This document shows positions 1-8,354 of a stretch of DNA of 64,000 nucleotides, piece after piece. The stretch is from Acetatifactor aquisgranensis. GTDB lineage: Bacteria; Bacillota; Clostridia; Lachnospirales; Lachnospiraceae. Made by a program: the position numbers and the translations under genes. The stretch lies in contig NZ_CALPDH010000005.1 of NCBI RefSeq assembly GCF_943193215.1, forward strand, positions 62,001 through 126,000, written 5' to 3'. Position 1 is the first letter of the stretch; each line of letters begins with the position of its first letter. Under the pieces are notes generated by a model. That model was not told the origin of the DNA and made no database searches. It was given only the letters and a program-made list of their open reading frames with translations.

Positions 1-15
1 TCAAAGGATAGACTC

Positions 16-44
16 TTGACAGCCCTTGATTTCTGTGGTATAAC
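16..44 (+). promoter_or_regulatory. Sigma-A promoter for the proS leader
   Basis: TTGACA at 16-21, a 17-nt spacer and TATAAC at 39-44 form a near-consensus housekeeping promoter just upstream of the T-box leader. The expected transcript starts near position 51. Confidence 0.7.
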
Positions 45-51
45 GTAAAAA

Positions 52-323
52 ACGAACACAAAAGCTATGATAAGAAGTAGTAAGCATCCTGGATTTTCAG
101 AGAGAAGGCGGCCGGTGCGAGCCTTTATGGAAAGGATGCCCAACCCATCTTTGAGCTGTGGGCCGAAATAGCAGTAAGCTTCACCGGGTTCTCCCGTTAC
201 AGAGATATGGCATCGGAGTCTCTTCCTGTGCCGGAGAGCGCGGATCATATCCGAATTTAGGTGGTACCACGGACTTATGTTTAGTTCGCCCTAAGCTGAT
301 AAAATGTCGGCTTAGGGCTTTTT
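52..323 (+). promoter_or_regulatory. T-box leader controlling proS
   Basis: The conserved T-box sequence AGGTGGTACCACGG lies at 259-272. It is followed by a terminator: GCCCTAAGC (288-296) pairs with GCTTAGGGC (310-318) and runs into a T tract (319-323). T-box leaders sense uncharged tRNA, whose acceptor end pairs with the T-box and stabilises an antiterminator, so proS should be induced when charged tRNA-Pro runs low. The specifier codon was not assigned with certainty. The aminoacyl-tRNA synthetase gene directly downstream supports the call. Confidence 0.9.
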
Positions 324-354
324 GTGTTCAAGACAAAAAATGGAGGTATCCTTT

Positions 355-2064
355 ATGAAACTTGAAAAGCTTGTAGGAGATCGTTTTCGGGAAAGGCCGT
401 CAGACTGTGTCATTGACAGCCATGCCCTCATGGTGCGCGGCGGCTATATGAAGTACGTGGCAAACGGTATTTTTTCGTCCTATATGCCGTTAAAAAGGGT
501 GACCAGAAAAATCGAGCAGATCATCCGCGAGGAGATGGACGCCATCGAAGGGCAGGAGGTGCAGTTCCCTGTTGTCATGCCCGCATCCCTTTGGCAGGAG
601 TCCGGCAGATACGAAAGCATCGGCCAGGAGATGGCCCGTTTCCGCGACCGCAGCGGGAGCCCTCTTGTGCTTGGCATGACACATGAGGAGGCCGCTGTCC
701 ATCTTGTGCGTGATTATGGGCAGAGTTACACGAAATATCCGTTCATGGTGTACCAGATCCAGACGAAGTTCCGGGATGAAGCAAGGCCGAGAGCCGGCCT
801 TATCCGTGTCCGTGAATTTACCATGAAAGATGCCTATTCCTTTCATACCAGTCAGGCGGATTTAGAGGACTATTACAGGAAATACCACAGGGCTTATGAG
901 CGCATCTACGCAAGAGTGGGCTTGCCGGAGGTCATTTCGGTGGCTTCCGACTCCGGTATGATGGGCGGGAACATTTCCCACGAATTTATGCTGCTCACCC
1001 CTATCGGTGAAGATTCCATTGCCATCTGTACGGAATGCGATTACCGGGCCAATATGGAGGCGGCAGAGTGCATCGTCCATAACAGGAGAAATGAGGCTGC
1101 CCGGAATCTTACATTGGTGCACACGCCGGGCATCCACAGGATTGAGGACGTGTGCGAATTCCTGCACTGTGAGGAAAAGGATTCCTGTAAGGCGGTGGTC
1201 TATCAGCGCAATTCCGACGATCATTATATTGTATTGTTCATCCGCGGCGATTTAGAGGTCAATGAAACCAAGCTCACGAATTATCTGGGCTATGACCTGC
1301 ATCCGGCGGTCATTACCGAAGAAAGCGGATTGAACGCGGGATATATCGGGCCGGTCAACCTGGCCGGCGATTTCACCATTCTGTATGACCGCTCTCTGGA
1401 AGGGATGAGCCATCTTTCCTGCGGCGCGAATGTCAGTGGATATCACTACACCGGACTGGACATGAGCCGTGATATCGAGGGCGCAGAGTATCACGATTTT
1501 GCCAAAATACAGGAAGGCGGCGTCTGTCCCCGCTGCGGCAGGCCCGCTATCAGGGTATGCCGCGGCATTGAGGTGGGCAATATTTTCCAGCTGGGCACCA
1601 AGTACACCCGGTCTATGAATATGACTTATATCGACAGCAATGGAGACGCCCGGTATCCGGTCATGGGATGCTATGGTATCGGCATCGGCAGACTTGCGGC
1701 TTCCATCTGCCAGGCCCATCATGATGAACACGGCCCCATATGGCCTTTGGCGGTGGCGCCGTGGCAGGTGCATCTCTGCGCCGTCCGCGCCGATGATGAT
1801 GAGGTCAGGGCTTACGCCGACAGGTTGTACGAAGAACTGCGAAGCAAGGGGGTGGAGGTCATATATGATGACCGCCGGGTCAGCGCCGGAGTCATGTTCT
1901 CGGATGCTGACCTGATTGGGGCGCCGTTTCGGGTAATTGTCAGCCCCCGGAACAGGAAACAAAATGTGGTTGAAATCCTTTCCAGGGATAAGAGCTTGTC
2001 TGCCAGCGTTTCTATGGATTCGGCAGCGGAAGAAATCCTGAAAATTCTGTCGGCGGCAATGTGA
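355..2064 (+). CDS. proS: Prolyl-tRNA synthetase (bacterial type)
   Basis: Cytoplasmic enzyme that charges tRNA-Pro with proline. The protein is 569 aa, the usual length of bacterial-type ProRS. Class II motifs are visible: the motif 2 region around FRDEARPRAGLIRVREFTMK and a C-terminal GCYGIGIGRL motif 3. An internal segment (about residues 225-385) corresponds to the editing insertion, and an anticodon-binding domain ends the protein. The ATG at 355 is chosen because GGAGG sits at 343-347; the frame is open further upstream (322) but that part overlaps the leader terminator. Expression should be governed by the T-box. Family and context agree. Confidence 0.96.
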   Translation: MKLEKLVGDRFRERPSDCVIDSHALMVRGGYMKYVANGIFSSYMPLKRVTRKIEQIIREEMDAIEGQEVQFPVVMPASLWQESGRYESIGQEMARFRDRSGSPLVLGMTHEEAAVHLVRDYGQSYTKYPFMVYQIQTKFRDEARPRAGLIRVREFTMKDAYSFHTSQADLEDYYRKYHRAYERIYARVGLPEVISVASDSGMMGGNISHEFMLLTPIGEDSIAICTECDYRANMEAAECIVHNRRNEAARNLTLVHTPGIHRIEDVCEFLHCEEKDSCKAVVYQRNSDDHYIVLFIRGDLEVNETKLTNYLGYDLHPAVITEESGLNAGYIGPVNLAGDFTILYDRSLEGMSHLSCGANVSGYHYTGLDMSRDIEGAEYHDFAKIQEGGVCPRCGRPAIRVCRGIEVGNIFQLGTKYTRSMNMTYIDSNGDARYPVMGCYGIGIGRLAASICQAHHDEHGPIWPLAVAPWQVHLCAVRADDDEVRAYADRLYEELRSKGVEVIYDDRRVSAGVMFSDADLIGAPFRVIVSPRNRKQNVVEILSRDKSLSASVSMDSAAEEILKILSAAM

Positions 2065-2118
2065 AGCTTCCTGTGCCGCGTTGCAGGATTCCCTGAGCTT
2101 TGGGCGTTTCCGGCAGCT

Positions 2119-3051
2119 TCAGGAACCTGCGGTGGGCTTTCGGATATTGTACGGTATTCCGTTGATCTCCTGCATGTGATATCCCCGGAAATACCAGGAC
2201 GGTACCGGATTGCGCATATTTTGATACCAGTCCAGCACATCTCTGGCCTGATTCAGCATGGTCCCTACTTCCTTTTCCCCGAAAGGAACCGCCCAGGGGA
2301 CGGAGGAGAGCATGTTGCTGCTGATATAGAGGGCCAGCAGCCGCCAGAATGCCTCCGGCACCTGATTGTCGAAATAGCCGTTCACAATGCCTGAGGCAAA
2401 AAGAGGAGAGCACTGGGCGCACCATACGATTCTGTTGAATTCTTCCCAGGGGTCACCGAAATCGAAGCGGTCGAAATCTATGATTACAAGCTTGTCGTCT
2501 TCCAGCATCATGTTGCCGATATGGTAGTCGCCGTGCTGGAAAGACTGAGGCCTGCCCGCCAGGAGATGGCGGTTCGCCTCTATATAGGCTATCAGGTCTT
2601 CAGCGCCATCGAATTTTTGCGGGCATTCTCTGTACATCCTGATTTTACGGTTTATCTTATCGTTGAACCGGGTCTCCCAGTCTGGCTGGTCTGCCGGAGC
2701 CGGGATGGAGTGGATGGTCTTCAGGATTCTGCCTGCTTCCAGGCCATGGGCATACTGGGCAGAGTCCGCGAGATAGGGCATGGCCGCTTCCGCGTCTATA
2801 CCGTCCACCCAGGTCTGGACGATATAGACGCCCTCTTCACACTGGCCGAATTCCACTGGCCTGCACATAGAGATTCCCAGAGCCGCAACCTTCTGCTGCA
2901 TCCGGAACATATCCGCCCGGGAGGCGCTTTTCTCAAAAGGCGTGATGCGCAAAAGGTACTTTTTTCCATCTGCGGTGACGGCGCGATATTTTTTGTCGCA
3001 AGACCAGCCCTTGTCTATAGGCTCCTTGGAGACGAATTTCAGCTGCGGCAT
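2119..3051 (-). CDS. APH-family phosphotransferase
   Basis: A 310-aa protein with an aminoglycoside/choline kinase fold. The catalytic loop HGDYHIGNMM and the metal-binding segment VIIDFDRFDFGDP are intact, so an active small-molecule kinase is expected. Substrate cannot be read from sequence: this branch is common in Firmicutes and many members are not resistance enzymes. AAGGAG lies 7 nt before the ATG. It is convergent with proS and transcribed alone or with the upstream minus-strand nuclease. Confidence 0.85.
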   Translation of the reverse strand: MPQLKFVSKEPIDKGWSCDKKYRAVTADGKKYLLRITPFEKSASRADMFRMQQKVAALGISMCRPVEFGQCEEGVYIVQTWVDGIDAEAAMPYLADSAQYAHGLEAGRILKTIHSIPAPADQPDWETRFNDKINRKIRMYRECPQKFDGAEDLIAYIEANRHLLAGRPQSFQHGDYHIGNMMLEDDKLVIIDFDRFDFGDPWEEFNRIVWCAQCSPLFASGIVNGYFDNQVPEAFWRLLALYISSNMLSSVPWAVPFGEKEVGTMLNQARDVLDWYQNMRNPVPSWYFRGYHMQEINGIPYNIRKPTAGS

Positions 3052-3114
3052 GTGGTTTCTCCTTCCATGTCTGTTCCTTTCTCCAGGGCATTAGGGAGCT
3101 TTTCGCGGAGAAAA

Positions 3115-3966
3115 TTACAAATCGTATCTCTCAAAGAGCGTATCACGGAAAACCTTATCCCGCACGGCCCGTTCCAGGTCGCTGCCTCTTTTTTCTTCAA
3201 CCAGTTTTAGATAGAGCTGGTTCAGGCGCTTTTCCCCTTCTTCTCGCCCTTCTTCCCGCATGGTCTCCGCGAACGCTTCTTCATCAAATTCCGTAAGCAA
3301 CATAAGCTTCACCTCCGCTTTCTTTTTCAGGAGATACTCCTTCAGCATCCCTTCCTTGGTGCATCTGTCGATGGCCTTGTCCATGGCTTCGGGCAGGCTG
3401 TCCCCCGATTTCTGGTATTCCCGGACATATTGTATGAGCGCCACATATCCTTTCAGAGCGGGGCAGCGCTGCAGCAGGTTCTGGTTGCCGTTTCGGTTGA
3501 TGTTCAGCATATGGGCAGTCCACTCATAGCCCTCTTTCGGAACCAGGAACGCGTCCGAGAGCTTCAGCTCCTGTCTGTCCGGCGCGTCTTCCCGTCCGTT
3601 ATAGAACACATAATAATCCGGGGCGGGAATCTTCACAAGTTTCTTTCCATACAGCTTCATGCCCCTGGCCTCCAATATCCCGTCGATGTTATGGGCATAG
3701 TAGATCAGTCCTCGTAAGGGCATATTGTAGTTCAAGGTGCTCTGGTGCTCCCAAAGTGTCAGCTGGTTCTGGAACAATACGGATACGTCGTTCTTCCCGT
3801 GTATGTAGATTGCGTCAGAAAGCGTAACAACCTCCAGGCTGTCGGCATCCTGATAATCCGTATCGTTCAGGGCGTTGAACAGGGACAGCGCGTTGCGCTT
3901 ATCCGAGAACAGATCATTGAAGACCGTGTCTTTGTGGCTGCGTCGTATCGTATTTCCTTTTGCCAT
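3115..3966 (-). CDS. Rpn-type PD-(D/E)XK nuclease/putative transposase
   Basis: A 283-aa protein of the Rpn (recombination-promoting nuclease) / PDDEXK-transposase group. The nuclease core shows as NDVSVLFQ followed by LTLWEHQST, giving the acidic residue and the E-x-Q step of the variant PD-(D/E)XK site. The C-terminus is charged and helical (EEGREEGEKRLNQL), typical of the group. The start at MAKGNT is preferred over an ATG 8 codons upstream because GGGAG lies 9 nt before it. These proteins are thought to cleave DNA and promote RecA-independent recombination; that role is family knowledge, not shown here. A second member lies at 5553-6395. Confidence 0.8.
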   Translation of the reverse strand: MAKGNTIRRSHKDTVFNDLFSDKRNALSLFNALNDTDYQDADSLEVVTLSDAIYIHGKNDVSVLFQNQLTLWEHQSTLNYNMPLRGLIYYAHNIDGILEARGMKLYGKKLVKIPAPDYYVFYNGREDAPDRQELKLSDAFLVPKEGYEWTAHMLNINRNGNQNLLQRCPALKGYVALIQYVREYQKSGDSLPEAMDKAIDRCTKEGMLKEYLLKKKAEVKLMLLTEFDEEAFAETMREEGREEGEKRLNQLYLKLVEEKRGSDLERAVRDKVFRDTLFERYDL

Positions 3967-4084
3967 ACAACATTCTCCCTTACTTGTCATATCGTTCTTT
4001 TGTACGGGATTCTTCTATTCGGCCATGGAGTCCTGCATACAGGCCGGACAAAACGGCAGTCCCGCCGTCCGGGCCCGCCGGAGG

Positions 4085-4190
4085 TAAGGAATTGTCTACA
4101 AATAACTGATGCGAGTTTATAGCCGTTTTCTTTGTATTTCCGGGCTTTCGTCTAAACAAGTTGCATCAGTTATTTTCTGACAGTTCCTAA
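4085..4190 (+). mobile_element. 106-bp palindromic miniature element (copy 1)
   Basis: Starts TAAGGAATTGTCTACAAA and ends TTTTCTGACAGTTCCTAA. The ends are imperfect inverted repeats (GGAATTGTC / GACAGTTCC) flanked by TAA on both sides, which looks like a 3-bp target duplication. The reverse complement of 42826-42931 aligns along its full length with the same total length, so this is a dispersed element and not a chance hairpin. No coding capacity; any mobilising transposase is outside the window. Confidence 0.75.
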
Positions 4191-4476
4191 TATTTGCTGG
4201 AAGGAAAGGCCGTTCTGATAGTATCAACTGGATATCTGTATTTTATCATATATGGAAGCTGCTGTAAATGCAGGAATTCTACCACTGCAGGCTTCTGCCG
4301 CAGAGAGGAAGATGTTTATTGATGACCATGCCTTATTTTTCACGTTGCGTTTCCATTTTTATCCTCTTGCTTGCCTGCCGGGGCGGGCAGGCAAGCGGTT
4401 GTCTGAGAGTGCGCTTGTTCCGGATGCTGCGTTCAACATCCTTTTTCCGCCATGTCCCGAATCGCCGCATCCTGGC
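4191..4476. other. Intergenic region with a GC-rich hairpin
   Basis: No convincing gene. An 11-bp perfect hairpin, GCTTGCCTGCC (4369-4379) with GGCAGGCAAGC (4386-4396), lies downstream of ribU. It lacks a T tract on either strand, so it could be a weak terminator or an mRNA end structure. A basic 45-codon frame on the minus strand just after ribU has no good ribosome binding site and was not called. Confidence 0.4.
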
Positions 4477-5127
4477 TCAGATTACGTCATGAATGGAAAG
4501 TATCAGCAATACACAGCTGACGATCAGGAACAGCGCCGTCAGGACGACTCCGGTGTTGAGCCGCAGCTTCTCCGGGCTGTGTGCCGGTTCCAGGAGGTTG
4601 GCGCGGCGCAGGGCAGTGACGAAAGGCTTATAGAGGAGCATGGTGATTGCCGCGTTCAATCCGCCTTTGATCAGATTGAAGGGCAGGAACGCCGGCAGCA
4701 GCAGCTCGGCCATGGCTTCCCTGGGGATGCCCATGTAAATCGGCGCAATCAGATAATTCCAGAGCATCATGGCCGCCGCCTGGCACCCGCAGCCGCAGAA
4801 GAGGCCCGCCATGGCGCCGGACAGCGTGCGTCTCTTTTTGTAGAGGAATGCCGCGGGGCAGGAAAAGCAGCAGCTGGAAATGATGTTCATGACGCAGCCC
4901 AGGATGCCTGTCCCGCTGACGGTGAGCATCTGCGCCACGGAGACGATGACGGAAATGGCCAGCGAGTTGAGGGGGCCGAAGAGGAACCCGCCAATCGCGA
5001 TGACCACGTCTTTGGGGTCATACTTCAGGAAGAGCACCAGGGGCACACGGCTCGCCACTGCGGCGGCGAAGGCAAATGCGCAGAGCATGCCTGTGGCTGT
5101 GAGTTTCTTTGTGTTGCTGGGATTCAT
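4477..5127 (-). CDS. ribU: ECF transporter S component, riboflavin (RibU-type)
   Basis: A 216-aa integral membrane protein with about six hydrophobic segments. S components bind the vitamin and work with a shared energy-coupling module (EcfA/A'/T) encoded elsewhere. The N-terminal LTATGMLCAFAFAAAVA segment and the FLKYDPKDVVIAIGGFLFGP segment fit RibU/ECF-S proteins. The strongest argument for riboflavin is the FMN riboswitch directly upstream on the same strand. AAGGAGG lies 7 nt before the ATG. The gene is monocistronic. Confidence 0.85.
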   Translation of the reverse strand: MNPSNTKKLTATGMLCAFAFAAAVASRVPLVLFLKYDPKDVVIAIGGFLFGPLNSLAISVIVSVAQMLTVSGTGILGCVMNIISSCCFSCPAAFLYKKRRTLSGAMAGLFCGCGCQAAAMMLWNYLIAPIYMGIPREAMAELLLPAFLPFNLIKGGLNAAITMLLYKPFVTALRRANLLEPAHSPEKLRLNTGVVLTALFLIVSCVLLILSIHDVI

Positions 5128-5141
5128 GGGAATACCTCCTT

Positions 5142-5185
5142 AAAAAATTTGACACTTGAAAGCATGGGAATGCCTTTCAGGTGCC
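5142..5185 (-). terminator. Riboswitch-controlled terminator of ribU
   Basis: On the minus strand GGCACCTGAAAGGCAT (from 5185) pairs with ATGCTTTCAAGTGTC (to 5151) and is followed by a TTTTTT tract. The tract abuts the ribU Shine-Dalgarno (AAGGAGG), so the hairpin would end transcription just before the ribosome binding site when FMN is bound. Confidence 0.7.
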
Positions 5186-5274
5186 ATTTTTTAAGGTGTA
5201 TCGAAATGTCAACAGAGCAATTTGGAAAAAAGTGTGCAAAAATCAGTCAGAATCCTTCTGACAATCTCAATACA

Positions 5275-5416
5275 CCTTCTTTAATCCGGACTATACCGTC
5301 GGTTCCGGAATTTCACCGAACCCCGTGCTTGCGCACCCGCGGACTGTCACCGCCGATCGGGAATTCCCGCGCACGGAGTGGTCGCGCTCCGTGGGGGTCA
5401 CCCTGCCCTGAAGACA
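5275..5416 (-). promoter_or_regulatory. FMN riboswitch (RFN element)
   Basis: The minus strand carries the conserved RFN elements in order: CTTCAGGGCAGGGTG, GAATTCCCGATCGGCGGT, AGTCCGCG, GGTGAAATTCCGGAACCGA, CGGTATAGTCCGGAT and AAGAAGG closing the P1 helix. FMN binding would repress the downstream transporter by favouring the terminator at 5142-5185. Confidence 0.95.
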
Positions 5417-5552
5417 TTGCTGCTATTCAATTGTTGAAAGGATTATAACACCGGAAAGGGAAAGTGTCAATACCGAACTGGGGTATTACATTTCAGGGCA
5501 AAAAAATAGAGCCAGGAACCTGTTTTTTAGATTCCTGGCTCATTAGTGCCCT

Positions 5553-6395
5553 TTACATATTCTGGTCTGTTTTCAGTTTTCTCACTTCATCAACTGAAAG
5601 GCCAACAAATTCCGCAATCTTTTCAAGCGTTATTGTCCCATCTTCCAGCATTTTCTTTGCAACATTTATCATTCCTTCTTTCAATGTCTGATTCCTCATA
5701 TCTTCCATAGCACGGCACATAATCTCGATTCCCTCCTTGCTCTCTTTGAAAAATCTCACCCTGTCCGCCAGTGTCCCATAATACATATCCGCTGCGTCTG
5801 TGCAGGAGAAGTCATGCATTAACTTCCCGATTGGCGTATCGCTGCGGTAAGCGCCGTTTACATACAGTATGTGCGAACCGTCCTCAAATCTTTCCCCGGT
5901 TCCTAAAAAGCACCGCTCAATCGGATAGAGCGGCAGCCCTTTTCCCATTACGTCATTCTCTGTGATAAAGATTACCCACGTTTCCGGCAGCTTGTCGAAG
6001 TCCTCGCCTTTCTTCAAAAGGTTTGCGTCCATCATGCTGCTGTTGTACCTTGCCCTTTTTCTCCCGGCTCCTTTGTCGGAGCGCTGTACTTCTACATTCA
6101 GTTTTGCCCCTGTGCTGTCCGTAGCCAGGATATCCAACCTCACTGAACGGTTCAGCAGGTTCTCCACAAATACCTGGGTGCGGACGTCCAGCACCTTTAA
6201 ATCCGGCTTTTCCAGCACAATCCGCAATACCAGTTCTATGCTTGCCGTATCCCCCTCAAAACACTTTGTGAAGAAATCATCATCAAGCAGGCGAAAGCCT
6301 CTTAGCCTCTGTAAATCTTCCTGATGTTTCTGGTCGATCTGTTCCGTCACTGTCAATCTTCCCACCTGCTTTCCCTTCTGTTTTCGTATCTCCAT
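5553..6395 (-). CDS. Rpn-type PD-(D/E)XK nuclease/putative transposase
   Basis: A 280-aa protein of the PD-(D/E)XK transposase-nuclease group. RLDILATDSTGAKLNVEVQRS supplies the D and E-x-Q active-site residues, and the N-terminal LLDDDFFTKCFEGD segment is typical. The C-terminal ITLEKIAEFVGLSVDEVRKL looks like a short HTH-type tail. AGGAGG lies 11 nt before the ATG. It is a different subfamily from the gene at 3115-3966. It sits at the left edge of the mobilizable element and could be host or element sequence. Confidence 0.8.
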   Translation of the reverse strand: MEIRKQKGKQVGRLTVTEQIDQKHQEDLQRLRGFRLLDDDFFTKCFEGDTASIELVLRIVLEKPDLKVLDVRTQVFVENLLNRSVRLDILATDSTGAKLNVEVQRSDKGAGRKRARYNSSMMDANLLKKGEDFDKLPETWVIFITENDVMGKGLPLYPIERCFLGTGERFEDGSHILYVNGAYRSDTPIGKLMHDFSCTDAADMYYGTLADRVRFFKESKEGIEIMCRAMEDMRNQTLKEGMINVAKKMLEDGTITLEKIAEFVGLSVDEVRKLKTDQNM

Positions 6396-6422
6396 ACTAC
6401 CATAAACCTCCTGATTTTACAA

Positions 6423-6465
6423 GCCGGGAGCAGACGCATAGCGTCGCGCATTTCTGATTCCCGGC
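6423..6465 (-). terminator. Hairpin near the left end of the element
   Basis: GCCGGGA (6423-6429) pairs with TCCCGGC (6459-6465), with an inner GACGC/GCGTC helix. It lies downstream of the replication remnants on the minus strand and upstream of the Rpn gene. There is no T tract, so termination is only a guess. Confidence 0.35.
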
Positions 6466-6485
6466 CTGTTTCCGTTATCGCTTTT

Positions 6486-6926
6486 TTACATCTGCTGTAT
6501 CTCATTTTTCAGCATACGCTTGATTTTGTCGCTCATGGTTTCCCTGCTGGTCTTGCTGAAATGAACCCGCACAATGTAAGTAGTCTGGCCAATCTCCTTC
6601 GCCGCCGCTTTGGTCGCCCTGGCTCCTTCCTCCCGGAAATTCTTTCCGGAAAAAAGAATCGGCGCACACCGTTCCAGTATGCGGTCGTAAATCCTTGCGT
6701 GAGCAAGGTCTGGCGGGTTCTTGATTTCTTCCAGTTTCAGGTTTGTTGTGACAATCAACGGCTTCTTACTCCGATATCGGCTGTCAATGACGGTGAACAT
6801 CTGCTCCATGGCATACTCGGTACTGCGCTCCACTCCTAAATCATCAATGACAAGCAGGCTGTAATCGTCCAGGCTGGCGATAAAGGCCGCCCTGTCCTCG
6901 GCAAACGCGCCGGGCAGGCGGTTCCT
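6486..6926 (-). pseudogene. DnaC/IstB-like ATPase, N-terminal half deleted
   Basis: The C-terminal part of a DnaC-type helicase loader is clear: a Walker B region LLVIDDLGVERSTEYAMEQM, then IDSRYRSKKPLIVTTNL (sensor I) and HARIYDRILERC (sensor II region). The family's N-terminal part with the Walker A P-loop is missing; upstream sequence in this frame is out-of-frame sequence of the preceding gene. The join is near 6925. A deletion fusing the 3' part of the replication-initiator gene to the middle of this gene explains it. The product cannot bind ATP normally. Confidence 0.7.
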
Positions 6927-7548
6927 CTTTCTTTTTGTCGGCGTTCGCCCAGCGCCGGATTGTGGCGGCATGGTTTTTATATCCTTTTCCGCTGGATTCC
7001 ATGTACTCGGACAGCCGCTCAATGTACTGTTCCCAAAGAGAGGGAAGTTCCGTCTGGAGTTCTGCCAGTTCCGCGGAAGATAGAAACACATTCCGGTATC
7101 TCCCATAGGCGTGTGCCATATCCCCCTCTCTATTCTCTATACTCTTATCTCTAATCTCTTTATCTCTATACTCTAATATAGGCGGACATTTGTCCACCCG
7201 GCCATTGGACGGACAAATGTCCGTTTCCCCGGACGGGAGCAGGTTCTGGCGTTTCAGCCTCATGCGCTCCTTTTTCTTCCGCTCCCCCTCGCTGGAGGAC
7301 TGGCCGATCAGCAGCTGGATGTCGCTCATGTAATAGGCTCCGTCCGTCAGTATCTCCACAAGGCCGAACTCCTGGAATATCTTCAAAGCCCGCTCCACCG
7401 TTCCTACCTGATGCCGGGTAAAGGTGGCTATGGTCTGCACGGTATGGGGCAGGCAGTCATTCAGCAGGAGTACGCTAAAGCGTGACATGGCCGCCGTTGT
7501 TTCCGTTTGCGCTCTGCGGCGTGTTTCCGCTTCATACGAACGGCACAT
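6844..7548 (-). pseudogene. Replisome-organizer/DnaD-like protein, truncated at both ends
   Basis: The middle of the frame resembles phage-type replisome organizers: TIATFTRHQVGTVERALKIFQEFGLVEIL is a winged-helix element, followed by a basic linker and a DnaD-like helical part ending ...YKNHAATIRRWANADKKKEE. The first roughly 70-80 residues usual for the family are absent; the frame instead overlaps the 3' end of the Cys-rich VLP gene. After position 6930 the reading enters the neighbouring ATPase gene out of frame. Two deletions seem to have removed both ends. It was probably the element's replication initiator. Confidence 0.55.
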
Positions 7549-7853
7549 TCCCTACAGTATTTCGCCCGATTAGAGCCGGGCAGAAAAAGAGCGCCGCACT
7601 CGCTGCACCGCCTGCTTTCCGGCCGGTGGTAAAGGGCCGTTTCCAGCTGGTGGTCTAAAGGCAGCACCGCCGCACGGAACCAGCGGCAGAGCAGGGAGTG
7701 GGAAATGCTCTGGACACAGACGCACCCGTCCCCCTCGTCAAGCACGATACACTGGCCGTTGTCGTAGTTGCAGCACTCACGCACCAGCCGCCTCGCCCTG
7801 CGGTACTGCCGGTAGTCCATGGACGGGATTCGCTCATGCCGCCTGTTTCCCAT
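7461..7853 (-). CDS. Cysteine-rich VLP-type protein
   Basis: A 130-aa protein with the pattern of the cysteine-rich VLP family found on Clostridia conjugative and mobilizable elements: RRARRLVRECCNYDNGQCIVLDEGDGCVCVQ at the start and a second zinc-knuckle-like CSECGALF...KYCRECA. Function is not established; DNA binding is inferred. The last 15 residues or so (RPCHALAYSC) probably come from the deletion joining this gene to the truncated replisome organizer. Its start overlaps the small gene at 7834-8004. Confidence 0.65.
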   Translation of the reverse strand: MGNRRHERIPSMDYRQYRRARRLVRECCNYDNGQCIVLDEGDGCVCVQSISHSLLCRWFRAAVLPLDHQLETALYHRPESRRCSECGALFLPGSNRAKYCRECAVRMKRKHAAERKRKQRRPCHALAYSC

Positions 7854-8004
7854 ATCTCACCTTACAGCGGCACAAAGGCGGCTGCCCCTCCCTGAAAAGG
7901 AAAACCGGCTCCGGCGCTTTCGCCCCCGTAGGCGCTGGCGGCGTGGGCGGCACGGGTATCTTTACGGTGATAGTGATTGTCATGATGATAAACTGCTGTG
8001 TCAT
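7834..8004 (-). CDS. Small proline-rich hypothetical protein
   Basis: A 56-aa frame beginning MTQQFIIMTITITVKIPVPP and ending in a short Cys-containing basic tail (LCRCKVRYGKQAA). AGGAGG lies 8 nt before the ATG, and the gene overlaps both neighbours (relaxase 3' part upstream, VLP gene downstream) by a few bases, as expected for translationally coupled genes. I do not recognise a family. Confidence comes from the ribosome binding site and spacing. Confidence 0.5.
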   Translation of the reverse strand: MTQQFIIMTITITVKIPVPPTPPAPTGAKAPEPVFLFREGQPPLCRCKVRYGKQAA

Positions 8005-8345
8005 AATTCCTGTTCCTCCTTCTTTCTGGCCGGTTCATTTTCCGTCCTGGCCAACTGCTCCGCTGTCTTTTTCAGGTTCTCCACCGCTTTGATGTCCTCC
8101 CGCATGGATTTCATTTTCTGGTACTGCACCGATTTCTCCGCTTTCAGGCGGTCGGCCTCGGCCTGCCATTTCTTCGGGGTGATTTCTTCGCCGTTGGCTT
8201 TCAGCTTTTCCAGATACCGGACAGCGGCCTCATATAATGCCAGTTCCGCACTGTGCTTCTGCTCAAACTGCTCCTTTTTCTTTCCCGGCTTCATCTTGTC
8301 GAACTGGCGGCGGGTTCCTTTGTTCCTCTCATATTTCTCCCACAT
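8001..8345 (-). CDS. MobA/MobL relaxase, C-terminal part after a premature stop
   Basis: A 114-aa highly charged coiled-coil segment (MWEKYERNKGTRRQFDKMKPGKKKEQFEQ...). It continues the relaxase frame: the codons just upstream are VLD, TAA, H, L, S, then this ATG. So it is the C-terminal tail of the relaxase at 8355-9428, separated by one in-frame TAA. No Shine-Dalgarno precedes the ATG, so independent translation is doubtful, though termination-reinitiation over 9 nt is possible. Confidence 0.6.
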   Translation of the reverse strand: MWEKYERNKGTRRQFDKMKPGKKKEQFEQKHSAELALYEAAVRYLEKLKANGEEITPKKWQAEADRLKAEKSVQYQKMKSMREDIKAVENLKKTAEQLARTENEPARKKEEQEL

Positions 8346-8354
8346 GGAGAGATG

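Noticed and set aside
4252..5448. A 398-codon plus-strand frame
   Set aside because: It runs through ribU in antisense and across the FMN riboswitch; no family signal or ribosome binding site.
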